NCBI RefSeq assembly: GCF_034259205.1 | Contig: NZ_CP139487.1 | Location: forward strand, 3,100,001 to 3,164,000 | Source of the DNA: Peredibacter starrii | Lineage (GTDB): Bacteria > Bdellovibrionota > Bacteriovoracia > Bacteriovoracales > Bacteriovoracaceae | DNA: 64,000 nt | Direction of reading: 5' to 3' | Shown here: piece by piece, positions 25,532 through 34,222 of the stretch | How the letters are laid out: every line of letters begins with the position of its first letter | Position numbering within the stretch: the stretch's first letter is position 1 | Notes under the pieces: model-generated | The model's input: the letters and a program-made list of their open reading frames with translations, nothing else | The model's database searches: none | Told to the model about the DNA's origin: nothing | Program-made: the position numbers and the translations under genes

Positions 25532-26386
25532 ATGGATCGATTATTGTTGCTCATTTCATTCGTATTTTTGGTTAACGTTCAAGCTGTTGCCGAAGACAAG
25601 GATGTCCTGACCCGTTTTTTTAGAATTTTGCCCGAGGCCCAATCTCATGCGGTTTATGGATCTGCTCGAGATCGCTTCTTCAAACCTGAATCAATTAAAG
25701 TGTTCGTCTGGAACATCAAAAAGGGTCTAGAGTTTAATTGGGAACCGGAATTCAAAAAGTTTGCTGAAGGCCGTGACTTGATTCTTCTTCAAGAGGCCTA
25801 CAGAACTCAGCTTTTTAATAACACCACTTCTGCTTTTGATGGAATCCGTTGGGACATGGGAATTGGTTTTCTCTATCGCATGTATAATGATCAGGCGACG
25901 GGAACCATGATCGGCTCTAATGTTGATCCTACTGAAGTGATCGTGAAGCATTCAGTGGACGATGAGCCCGTGACCGGCACTCCTAAGGCCATGACTTTCG
26001 CCAAATATCCTATCGAAGGTCGCCAGGATGAACTATTAGTGATCTCGGTTCATGGAATCAATCTCACCAGTCACGCGACTTTTGTGAGACACATGAATCA
26101 GGCACAGGCCATTATCGATCAACATACTGGTCCTGTTCTTTTTGCAGGCGACTTTAATACTCGTACTCAAATGCGCACAAAATATCTTCTGAACATGATT
26201 CAGAAGAACGGTTTCAAGACTGTGACTTTCAAGAATGGTCACCTTCGCATGCGCTTCAAATTTACAAATAACTACCTCGATCATGCCTTTGTTCGTGGCC
26301 TTTCTGTAAGTAACGCTGAAGTTATTGGCCAGGTATCTGGAAGTGATCACAGGCCGCTTTTTCTCGAGATGTCAGTCGATCAATAA
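25532..26386 (+). CDS. secreted endonuclease/exonuclease/phosphatase-fold hydrolase
   Basis: 284 residues with a signal peptide (MDRLLLLISFVFLVNVQAVA). EEP-family motifs are in order: VWNIKKG (Asn), LLQEA (metal-binding Glu), VHGIN, AGDFNT (Asp/Asn) and SDHRPL (Asp-His). The fold includes secreted DNases, sphingomyelinases and phosphatases acting with Mg2+. The exported location suggests use on extracellular nucleic acid or lipid; the substrate is not determinable. Confidence 0.83.
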   Translation: MDRLLLLISFVFLVNVQAVAEDKDVLTRFFRILPEAQSHAVYGSARDRFFKPESIKVFVWNIKKGLEFNWEPEFKKFAEGRDLILLQEAYRTQLFNNTTSAFDGIRWDMGIGFLYRMYNDQATGTMIGSNVDPTEVIVKHSVDDEPVTGTPKAMTFAKYPIEGRQDELLVISVHGINLTSHATFVRHMNQAQAIIDQHTGPVLFAGDFNTRTQMRTKYLLNMIQKNGFKTVTFKNGHLRMRFKFTNNYLDHAFVRGLSVSNAEVIGQVSGSDHRPLFLEMSVDQ

Positions 26387-26429
26387 TTGATTCGGCACTC
26401 ACTTTGCAAACTCCATTCATAACGACTTG

Positions 26430-26466
26430 CTCCCGCATATACTTGCGGGAGTTGGTCCATTTTTTC
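26430..26466 (+). terminator. possible terminator after the EEP-fold gene
   Basis: 8-bp stem CTCCCGCA / TGCGGGAG with a 6-nt loop. A T-run follows only 8 nt later, so efficiency is doubtful. A second small hairpin (CCCC-ATCAC-GGGG) lies between it and the next gene. Confidence 0.5.
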
Positions 26467-26496
26467 CCCATCACGGGGTAAAACAGGAGCAATGCT

Positions 26497-27252
26497 GTGA
26501 GTGAATTGAACCCAAGACAATTTGCCGTTATCACCGGAATTTCAAGCAAACTTGGTATGGAAATGGCACGGCAATTTGCTTCACACGGTTATGATCTTCT
26601 CATCACTTCTCCAAGTGACGGCATCGCCAATGCAGAAGATGATCTTCGAACTTACGGCACTCAAGTTATTGGCCTGGAAGTGAAACTAGAAACTTATCGA
26701 GGGACCGAAAAACTTTACGAAACAATCAAATCCTTTAACCGCCCTGTTGATGTTCTCGTCATGACTTGCATTGATGGTGTGAGTGGTGAATTTAATGAAA
26801 CAGCTTTGAAAAGAGAGATCCATCTTATCAATCACAATATCGTTTCCGTCATTCATCTCACTAAGCTCATGTTGAGAGACATGATGGGTGAGGGCCAAGG
26901 AAAAATTCTTCTCGCTTCTGCTTTTCCGGCCGCTAACTCCTCACCTCTGGAAACGATCTATGGAGCGAGCATGGCGTTTCTCACGAGTTTCGTTGATTCT
27001 ATTCAACACCTCGCTCGAACGAATGGAGTCACGGTCACCACTATGATTCCAGTCATCGGAGAGGAAAATCAGTTTGAAAATGATGTCGTTGCTCATGCCC
27101 GTGAAGGGTATGAGGCCCTAGTAAGTGGTCGAAGTAAGGTATTTGAAGCGAGCTTGAAAAATAAACTTCAAAATTGGGCCAATCAAATCATTCCAGATAA
27201 GATTAAAACTGAGTTTCAACGCCGCGTTAATGAGGCCAATTCCAGACAGTAA
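26497..27252 (+). CDS. atypical short-chain dehydrogenase/reductase family protein
   Basis: 251 residues, GTG start with AGGAG 9 nt upstream. The Rossmann start is VITGISSKLGMEMARQF, where the usual TGxxxGIG has Lys in place of the middle Gly. The catalytic Tyr is present (ETIYGASMAF), but the YxxxK lysine is Met. With the lysine and a nucleotide-loop glycine both altered, normal NAD(P)H oxidoreduction is doubtful. Relative to neighbours it stands alone, ahead of the siderophore promoter. Confidence 0.72.
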   Translation: MSELNPRQFAVITGISSKLGMEMARQFASHGYDLLITSPSDGIANAEDDLRTYGTQVIGLEVKLETYRGTEKLYETIKSFNRPVDVLVMTCIDGVSGEFNETALKREIHLINHNIVSVIHLTKLMLRDMMGEGQGKILLASAFPAANSSPLETIYGASMAFLTSFVDSIQHLARTNGVTVTTMIPVIGEENQFENDVVAHAREGYEALVSGRSKVFEASLKNKLQNWANQIIPDKIKTEFQRRVNEANSRQ

Positions 27253-27307
27253 AAACTTCACGTTTTCGCATCGAATAAATTAAAAGCGTTTAAAAACTTA
27301 AACCTCT

Positions 27308-27339
27308 GTTTGACTTATCAAACTCCCCTCTGGTACAAG
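27308..27339 (+). promoter_or_regulatory. candidate promoter and operator of the siderophore operon
   Basis: TTGACT (27310-27315) and TACAAG (27334-27339) are spaced 18 nt. The -35 box is embedded in a perfect inverted repeat GTTTGA-CTTA-TCAAAC (27308-27323). It is not a clear Fur box, although siderophore genes are normally Fur-controlled, so the regulator is open. Confidence 0.4.
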
Positions 27340-27374
27340 TCATTTCAACAACCAAAAAACTCTTTTGATTTAAG

Positions 27375-28553
27375 ATGTTTCAATTACCTTTTGGCCTAAA
27401 AAAATTAGTTCTAAATTTCAACCTTTTGACTTTCGGGGCCAATCAACTTCTCTTGTTTTCTTTGTTCCCGATTTTGGCGATGAAACTTGGCCTTTCAATT
27501 TCCATCATTGCCCTCGCCTTTTCTTTTGGAACATTGATCTTCTTATGGGGATCACCTTATTGGTCAAATCGCGCTGATTTAGAAAATCCCCATCGTGTTC
27601 TCTTCATCAATGTAACAGGCCTATTTGTATCTCTGGTTTTTGCTTCTCTCATTTTCTTTCTTGAGAAGTCTTTCACCATGACAACGGCACTGATGATTCT
27701 TCTTATGGGAAGAATCTCTTACGGCGCTCTTGCTTCTGGAATTCCTGCGATTTCTCAAAGTATTCGTCTTTCGTATGGTCAGGAGATGATGAAGAGCATG
27801 TTCTCTCACTCTGCCTACCTAAATGTTGGTCGCACATTAGGACCTTGCCTTCTCCTACTTCCGTTCAGTACTCAGACCATCATTCACGGTCTCACAATTT
27901 GGGGAGCTGTTCTTTGGTTTTTGAATCTCATTGTGATGATGAGTGAAAAAGAACCAAGTGAACCAAAAACTTCAAAAAAACGTCCTTCTCCATTCGTAGT
28001 TTCAAAAGAACTTATACTTCCAATTGCTCTCACCATGAGCTTTGGTCTCTATACCGGAATGCTACATTCAAGTCTTGGACAAAAGATCAGTTTGGATCTC
28101 GCTTTGAATGCCGAAGCGGCAAGCACATTTATGGCAAAACTTCTTTTAAGCGGAACCATCATCATGGCGGTGGTTCAAATCGTCGGCAGTACCCTTTTTA
28201 AAAATAACTGGCGAGTTCCGCTTTCTGTGGGAATTCTTGCTATGACTGTTGGTGCTCTTCTTATCTCATTTCTGCCGAGTGAGCTTAGTTACTGGGCCGG
28301 TATTGCGGGCATCTCTTTGGGAATTGCATTCCTTCAACCAAGCAACATCACATTTATGGAAAGTCTTGGTCTAGGTGGTGAAACTCGTGGTCAACGCTTG
28401 GGACAGCTTGCTTCATTCAATACACTTTCATACGCCCTGGGTGGAATTCTCGCGGCAATTGGTAATCATCAGTTAGTTTCGGTTCTTATTCTGGGGCTTC
28501 TCATTGTGAGTGGAGTTAGAATCTTGACTCAAGTCGAGGTCAAAGTATGTTAG
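27375..28553 (+). CDS. shiF: MFS transporter, ShiF-like aerobactin exporter
   Basis: 392 residues with about 12 transmembrane helices and no large loops. It opens an operon whose next four genes match iucABCD in order and size. In enterobacterial aerobactin loci the gene just upstream of iucA is shiF, an MFS protein of about the same length implicated in aerobactin export, so the assignment rests on family, position and size. Its last 7 nt overlap the start of the iucA-like gene. Secretion of the finished siderophore across the inner membrane is the predicted role. Confidence 0.72.
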   Translation: MFQLPFGLKKLVLNFNLLTFGANQLLLFSLFPILAMKLGLSISIIALAFSFGTLIFLWGSPYWSNRADLENPHRVLFINVTGLFVSLVFASLIFFLEKSFTMTTALMILLMGRISYGALASGIPAISQSIRLSYGQEMMKSMFSHSAYLNVGRTLGPCLLLLPFSTQTIIHGLTIWGAVLWFLNLIVMMSEKEPSEPKTSKKRPSPFVVSKELILPIALTMSFGLYTGMLHSSLGQKISLDLALNAEAASTFMAKLLLSGTIIMAVVQIVGSTLFKNNWRVPLSVGILAMTVGALLISFLPSELSYWAGIAGISLGIAFLQPSNITFMESLGLGGETRGQRLGQLASFNTLSYALGGILAAIGNHQLVSVLILGLLIVSGVRILTQVEVKVC

Positions 28554-30259
28554 CCTCATTACATTCGGCCACATGTTTTTATAATTCTCTCTTCCTCGAA
28601 TGGAGACAGCAACGCCTCGGAACTTTCCAGGGTCAGAATGCTTTCTTCGTTCTTTTAAATCCAGAACAAGAACTTGTGATTCCTCTTAAGCGTCACTCTC
28701 GCTTGGGCCGTCATGAGTATCAAGGAACTTTCTTCATTGGTACCAAGGGCGACTATTCATCGGTTTCTTTCTCTCAGTCAGTTGAGCTAATGCTAAATGT
28801 TTTGGCAAAAACTGAAGACGAGATTCAAAACATTAAAAACTTTGTTTCCCGTGTGAAAGACAGTGAAGAGAACATTCGATTCTCACTGAAACTTCGTAAG
28901 AGCGATTTTGAATCAATCTTTACTTCATTGCCTGACTTCAAAGACGCTGAACGCGCTTTATTTGTGGGTCATGCTTTTCATCCAGCACCAAAAAATAAAA
29001 CCGGCTTTAATCAGATTGATGCTAAGTTATTTTCACCTGAATGTGGTGGCCAGTTTCCTCTACGTTGGTTCTGGGTCGCCAATGATATGATCTATCAAAA
29101 ATCATCTGAGGTGTTTGAAGATCTCGGCTGGTTAAACAAGATGTGGAAGGAAGAATTCCCGCATCGGCCGGCGATTGAAGGTTACCAGGCCTTCCCAATG
29201 CATCCTTGGCAAGCTCAGCATATTCTTTCTATGCCGATTATTCAGACCTACATGAAAGAAGGTCGCATGATTGAGATGAATGAAACGGGTCCAGACTGGT
29301 ATCCAACGACTTCTCTTAGAACGATTTACCGCGAGAACGCGGACTACATGCTGAAGTTTTCACTCAATGTGAAACTCACAAACTCTATGCGCCACCTTCT
29401 TGAGCACGAATTACTTCGAGGTCTTCAAGTGCATGAGGTGTTCAACACAACTGAAGGAAAAACGCTTCTAGAGACTCATCCTGGTTTCAATGTGGTGTTT
29501 GAGCCTTCGTATTACGCAATCAAAGACGAGAATGGTGCTCCGATCAAGGAGACCTTTGTTGTATGTCGTGAGAATAGTTTTAAATCTGATAAAGTGAAGC
29601 ATGTGGTTCTAGCGGTGTTAACTCAGGACCATCCAGACTTTAAAGAGAATCTTCTTCAGACTCTGATTAAAAAATATGCTGAAGAAAATAAAACTGATTA
29701 TGCTCAAGCTTCTGAGAAATGGTTTGAACTGTATTTGAAAAATGCAGTGGCTCCAATGCTTGATGCTCAGAAGAACTTTGGAATCCTTCTTGGGGCCCAT
29801 CAGCAAAACCTCATTATAGGGATTGAAAACAATCTTCCTGTGAAGGCCACTTTCCGCGATTGTCATGGAACTGGTTACTCTCCTCTTGGATTTGAATTAT
29901 TCGGAAAATCTGTAAAAAGCATTGATATCGATAATGGGAACATTCTTAATTATGAGATCGCGAACTACTTGTTCACTTACTATCTCATCATTAATTCGAC
30001 CTTTAATGTCATGACGGCCATTGCTCAAGGAAATGCTGTTTCGGAAGAAAAACTCATTCACCAAATGAGAAGCTTCCTGGAAGCTACCCTGGCAGAGGAC
30101 CCTAAAGATCCAAGCTGCATTCAGTACTTACTTAATGACAAAGTTTTACAACATAAAGGGAACTTCCTGTGTAGTCTCAGAAACATTAACGAGAACACGG
30201 CCAAGAACCCACTGGACATCTATGTCCAAATCCCTAACCCATTCTTAGTAGGAAAATAA
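28547..30259 (+). CDS. iucA: IucA-like NRPS-independent siderophore synthetase
   Basis: 570 residues (E. coli IucA is about 574). Family landmarks include HPWQAQH near residue 222, PTTSLRT, KFSLNVKLTNSMR and GAHQQNL near residue 415, the ATP/citrate-binding region of IucA/IucC synthetases, with a C-terminal FhuF-like part. Predicted to adenylate citrate and join it to one N6-acetyl-N6-hydroxylysine. It overlaps the exporter gene by 7 nt and is 2 nt from iucB. Assignment as IucA rather than IucC rests mainly on gene order. Confidence 0.87.
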   Translation: MLASLHSATCFYNSLFLEWRQQRLGTFQGQNAFFVLLNPEQELVIPLKRHSRLGRHEYQGTFFIGTKGDYSSVSFSQSVELMLNVLAKTEDEIQNIKNFVSRVKDSEENIRFSLKLRKSDFESIFTSLPDFKDAERALFVGHAFHPAPKNKTGFNQIDAKLFSPECGGQFPLRWFWVANDMIYQKSSEVFEDLGWLNKMWKEEFPHRPAIEGYQAFPMHPWQAQHILSMPIIQTYMKEGRMIEMNETGPDWYPTTSLRTIYRENADYMLKFSLNVKLTNSMRHLLEHELLRGLQVHEVFNTTEGKTLLETHPGFNVVFEPSYYAIKDENGAPIKETFVVCRENSFKSDKVKHVVLAVLTQDHPDFKENLLQTLIKKYAEENKTDYAQASEKWFELYLKNAVAPMLDAQKNFGILLGAHQQNLIIGIENNLPVKATFRDCHGTGYSPLGFELFGKSVKSIDIDNGNILNYEIANYLFTYYLIINSTFNVMTAIAQGNAVSEEKLIHQMRSFLEATLAEDPKDPSCIQYLLNDKVLQHKGNFLCSLRNINENTAKNPLDIYVQIPNPFLVGK

Positions 30260-30261
30260 AT

Positions 30262-31221
30262 ATGAACTCAGAAGTAGTTTACTCACCTCTAGTCTCAACC
30301 GATTCATTCAAGGCCATCCTTAATGAAAATGAAATCACGGTACAATCAACTCGTGACCAGAAACTAACCGCCACTTTTACGATTACGGATAATGAACTTT
30401 CATTATTTTTCAAAGATTCAAATGCCACAGATCTCAAAGAGTTGACTGACATTGCCCTTGAGCACTTGTTTGGTTTTTATTCACACGTCACTCGCATTCA
30501 ACTTTTCCAGTTCACTCTGGCAGATAAAGACATTTTCCGTTCTGAGTTTTATCAAAATCCGGCCCTATGGACCTACAAGAAGAAACATACCATTACTCCG
30601 GAACGTTGGACGGAAACAAAAGGTCGCGCTCATCCTGTAAGACCTCGCCTTCCTTCTGGAACTCTCTACCGCCGCTACTATCCAGCAGCTGGTAAGACTC
30701 TCTCATTCCGTTTAATCACGATGGATGATCTGGATATTTTCCATAATTGGCATAATCAATCGAGAGTTGCCCATTTCTGGGAACTCGCAAAACCAAAAGA
30801 AGAGCTTCGTGAATATATTCAGAATGGGTTAAATGATCCTCACCAGTTCCCAATCATTATCGAGTCAGATGGTAGGCCGGTTGGTTACTTCGAATTCTAC
30901 TGGGTGGCAGAAGATCGTCTAGGTCCTTACTATGAAAGTGAGGCCTTCGATCGTGGCTTCCACTTCCTGATTGGCGAACCAAGTTTCCTTGGCGGCTTTA
31001 ATACAGATTCGGCCATCAAGTCTGTTCTTCACTTCTTCTATTTGGATGATCCTAGAACTCGTAAGGTCATGGCAGAACCTCGTCACGATAATGCAAAAGT
31101 TCTTAAATACGCTCAGGCCTCTATTGGTTGGACGAAACTTAAAGAGTTCGACTTTCCTCACAAAAGGGCCGCTCTTCTTGAAAACCGTCGCGAAGTGTTC
31201 TTCGGGAGACATGCTCTGTGA
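30262..31221 (+). CDS. iucB: IucB-like N6-hydroxylysine O/N-acetyltransferase
   Basis: 319 residues (E. coli IucB about 315). The C-terminal half is a GNAT domain: FRLITMDDLDIFHNWHNQ, VGYFEFYWVAEDRLGPYY and MAEPRHDNAKVL match the siderophore acetyltransferase subgroup (IucB/RhbD type). It acetylates N6-hydroxylysine using acetyl-CoA. It lies between the two synthetase genes as in iucABCD and overlaps the next start by 4 nt. Confidence 0.85.
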   Translation: MNSEVVYSPLVSTDSFKAILNENEITVQSTRDQKLTATFTITDNELSLFFKDSNATDLKELTDIALEHLFGFYSHVTRIQLFQFTLADKDIFRSEFYQNPALWTYKKKHTITPERWTETKGRAHPVRPRLPSGTLYRRYYPAAGKTLSFRLITMDDLDIFHNWHNQSRVAHFWELAKPKEELREYIQNGLNDPHQFPIIIESDGRPVGYFEFYWVAEDRLGPYYESEAFDRGFHFLIGEPSFLGGFNTDSAIKSVLHFFYLDDPRTRKVMAEPRHDNAKVLKYAQASIGWTKLKEFDFPHKRAALLENRREVFFGRHAL

Positions 31222-32945
31222 TCAAAACCTGGAACACTGTTAATCAGGAGCTGGTAGCAAAATCCATCGGTGAACTTACCTTTGAGGAAGTGCTACGTCC
31301 TGAACCAAATGGCACTCACTTCGAATTTACCACGAAGTCTGGAGTGAATTACCGTTTCGAGGGATGGAAGACCGTATGGGAATACCTACGTGTTAAACCA
31401 TCTACACTTATGAGAAATGGCGAATCGGTTGTAAGTGCTGCCCAGTTCTTTTGTGACATCCAGCCTGAAACTGGAATGAATGATATTACCTTGGGGAATT
31501 TCTTCGAGGAAATGCACAATACACTTTATAGCGATACTAAGCTTAAACATAAAAATGCCAATGCCTTGGTGAAAGAACTAGCTCATTGGAGTGGTGAGAA
31601 GATTCAAACCATTCTCAATGGCCATCCAAAAATCCTTTTGAACAAGGGTCGTGTTGGATGGAACACTGAAGACCTTGATAGATATTCACCTGAGGCCCAT
31701 CAACCATTTAAACTTTTCTGGATCGCAGTTAAGAATGAACTTCTTAATGTGAATCTTGCTCCAGGCATGACAGCTGAGAAGATTTTGGAAGAAAGTTTCG
31801 ACGCTAACGATCTTCAAGCATTCAAGTCCACTCTGATAAGTAAGGCAATTGATTCCAACTTCACGGTTCTGCCGGTTCACCCTTGGCAGTGGAAACGTTA
31901 TATACAGATCCAGTTCGCGGCCGATATTGCCGCCGGCTCCCTTATCCCGGTTGGTGAATATGGAGATGACTACTGTCCTCAGATTTCCATTCGCACACTT
32001 TCAAACGTTTCTCGTCCTGAAAGAATGGATGTGAAGCTGCCCCTCAGTATTCTCAATACTTCATGCATCCGTGGTCTTCCTGCTAAGCATGTTGAAATGG
32101 GTCCTTCCCTTTCAGCAAACCTCGAGGCCCTGTGCCATACAGATGAAACGCTGAAAGATATTGTGATCTTGAAAGAAGCGGCCGGTATGACTTTTGTACA
32201 TCCAGGCTACAAGAAAGTGGAAAAGGCCCCTTACCGCTATCATGAGTTTTTGGGTGCTGTTTACCGCGAAAGTTCGATGAGTAAAATCGCCGCCAATGAA
32301 AAGGCGATCCTCACTGCAAGTCTTTTCCATCAAGATGAAAATGGGCATTCCCTTATTGGTGAATATATCCGTGCTTCTGGTCTGAGTTCTGAGCTATGGC
32401 TTCGCTCGCTTTTTGAAACTGTTGTGGTTCCTCTATATCATTTACAGCTTAAATATGGTGTCGGTCTGGTTGCTCACGGTCAGAACATTGTGCTGATTCT
32501 AAAAGATCACCGCCCTCATCGTATGATCTTAAAAGACTTCCATGGTGACATGAGACTTTTAAATGAACTCCCAGAAGTGAGCCAAAAGTTTTTTAGCGCT
32601 CTTCAAAAAGATATTACTAAGCTTCCTCCTCACTATCTCATTCATGATCTTATTACTGGTCACTTTGTGACGGTGTTGAGATTCATATCCGCCGTCATGA
32701 AAGAAAGTGAAGACATGGAAGAAGGCCGTTTCTACGGCATTCTTTCAGATGTAATCGAACTTTATAAAAAATCCCATCAGGTCGAAGTCGATTCACAAAT
32801 TGATTTACTTCAACCGCAGATTAGTCGTGTGCTCTTGAACAAAGTCCGATTCAATATCGGTTACGGCGATTCAGATGCCCGTCCTCTTCCAATCTTGGGT
32901 TCACCTCTCAATAACCCTTTAGTTAAACAAGCGAGTCAATTATGA
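31218..32945 (+). CDS. iucC: IucC-like aerobactin synthase
   Basis: 575 residues (E. coli IucC about 577). Landmarks of the IucA/IucC family: HPWQWKRYIQ near residue 219, SIRTLSNV, KLPLSILNTSCIRG, VAHGQNIVLI near residue 414 and DFHGDMR. Predicted to add the second acetyl-hydroxylysine to the citrate monoamide, completing aerobactin. Overlaps of 4 nt at both ends show translational coupling. Start GTG at 31218 inside ...CTGTGATC. Confidence 0.87.
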   Translation: MIKTWNTVNQELVAKSIGELTFEEVLRPEPNGTHFEFTTKSGVNYRFEGWKTVWEYLRVKPSTLMRNGESVVSAAQFFCDIQPETGMNDITLGNFFEEMHNTLYSDTKLKHKNANALVKELAHWSGEKIQTILNGHPKILLNKGRVGWNTEDLDRYSPEAHQPFKLFWIAVKNELLNVNLAPGMTAEKILEESFDANDLQAFKSTLISKAIDSNFTVLPVHPWQWKRYIQIQFAADIAAGSLIPVGEYGDDYCPQISIRTLSNVSRPERMDVKLPLSILNTSCIRGLPAKHVEMGPSLSANLEALCHTDETLKDIVILKEAAGMTFVHPGYKKVEKAPYRYHEFLGAVYRESSMSKIAANEKAILTASLFHQDENGHSLIGEYIRASGLSSELWLRSLFETVVVPLYHLQLKYGVGLVAHGQNIVLILKDHRPHRMILKDFHGDMRLLNELPEVSQKFFSALQKDITKLPPHYLIHDLITGHFVTVLRFISAVMKESEDMEEGRFYGILSDVIELYKKSHQVEVDSQIDLLQPQISRVLLNKVRFNIGYGDSDARPLPILGSPLNNPLVKQASQL

Positions 32946-34222
32946 GTCAGCACTATCATTTAATTGGTGTTGGTATCGGTCCATTCCATCTCTCACTAGC
33001 TGCCCTATTAGATAAGGTCAAAGATCATGAAGTTAAGTTCTTCGATCAAAAACCACATTTCCAATGGCATCCGGAACTTTTATTCAATGATGCTGATATG
33101 CAGACTTCTTATTTAAAAGATCTGGTGACGGCGGTTGATCCTACAAGCCCTCATTCTTTTTTAAATTATCTGGTTCAAAACGGGCTTTTCTATACGTTCA
33201 TGAACACTAACCGCAAGGTCATCACTCGTTGTGAATTTGAGCTCTATTGCCAATGGGTAAGTAAAAATATTCGTGGTCCACTTGCTTTCAACTCTTCGGT
33301 CCAGGACATTGAGTTCGTAGACAATAAATTTGTAGTTACGACAAATGGAGAGACCCACACTTCTACGCACCTCTCGATTGCCACTGGTCTAACTCCAAGA
33401 ATTCCAGAATTCTCTAAACCTTTTCTGGGCACGAGCGTTTTCCACGCAAAGTCCCCTCTTCTAATGTCTCAAGACTTCACAAATAAGAAAGTTTTGATCA
33501 TTGGTGGTGGTCAAACTGGTGTGGAAATTTTCCGTAACGGAATTCAGGGCAAATGGGGAAAACCGGCCGAGATTAAACTTTTCTCGCGTCGCCAGAACCT
33601 TGAGCCACTAGATGAATCTCCATTTACGAATGAATACTTCAACCCAAAGTATGTTGAGCAGTTCTTTGCCATTGATCATAAAGAGAAGGCCGGCATCGTT
33701 CAGAGTCAAAAACTCGCTTCAGATGGAAATACTCCTCAGTATCTTGAGCTTCTTTACAATGATCTTTACCGTTTGAATCACATTGAAAAGAACACTCAGC
33801 TTGCGAAGATCCTGCCGAAACGAACACTGATTGGAATTGAGAAAAACGCTGCTGGTGGATATAAAGCAATCTTCGATAACAGCTTCCTTTACGAGAAGGA
33901 AAGCTTTGACGCTGATATCATCATTTTAAGCACAGGCTTTGTCTCGACACTCCCTCCTGTCTTAAATAAGATTAAGCATCTTTTGGAGCTTGATACTGAA
34001 CAACGGTTCAAACTTGACCGCTCTTTCCGTGTGAAATGGAAAGGCCCTGCGGAAAACAAGATTTACGCCCTAAACTTCAGTCGTCACCTTCACGGGATCG
34101 CAGAGCCTCAAACCAGTCTTATGGCCTGGAGATCTGCAACTATTATTAACGATCTGATGGATAAAGAGATTTATAAACCACAAGAAGTGGTTCCTACGTT
34201 TATCCAGTACGGAAGAGAATGA
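32942..34222 (+). CDS. iucD: IucD-like L-lysine N6-monooxygenase
   Basis: 426 residues (E. coli IucD about 425-445). FAD-binding GVGIGPFHLSLAALL, then FQWHPELL and DMQTSYLKDLV (the substrate region of N-hydroxylating monooxygenases), NADPH-binding IIGGGQTGVEIF, and the C-terminal signature LHGIAEPQTSLMAWRSA, almost the same as the E. coli protein's HGIAEPQLSLMAWRSA. It hydroxylates lysine at N6, the first step of aerobactin synthesis, using FAD, NADPH and O2. Joined to its neighbours by 4-nt overlaps. Confidence 0.9.
   Translation: MSQHYHLIGVGIGPFHLSLAALLDKVKDHEVKFFDQKPHFQWHPELLFNDADMQTSYLKDLVTAVDPTSPHSFLNYLVQNGLFYTFMNTNRKVITRCEFELYCQWVSKNIRGPLAFNSSVQDIEFVDNKFVVTTNGETHTSTHLSIATGLTPRIPEFSKPFLGTSVFHAKSPLLMSQDFTNKKVLIIGGGQTGVEIFRNGIQGKWGKPAEIKLFSRRQNLEPLDESPFTNEYFNPKYVEQFFAIDHKEKAGIVQSQKLASDGNTPQYLELLYNDLYRLNHIEKNTQLAKILPKRTLIGIEKNAAGGYKAIFDNSFLYEKESFDADIIILSTGFVSTLPPVLNKIKHLLELDTEQRFKLDRSFRVKWKGPAENKIYALNFSRHLHGIAEPQTSLMAWRSATIINDLMDKEIYKPQEVVPTFIQYGRE

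Noticed and set aside
27253-27374. Fur box ahead of the siderophore operon
   Set aside because: No segment resembles GATAATGATAATCATTATC; only a different palindrome was found.
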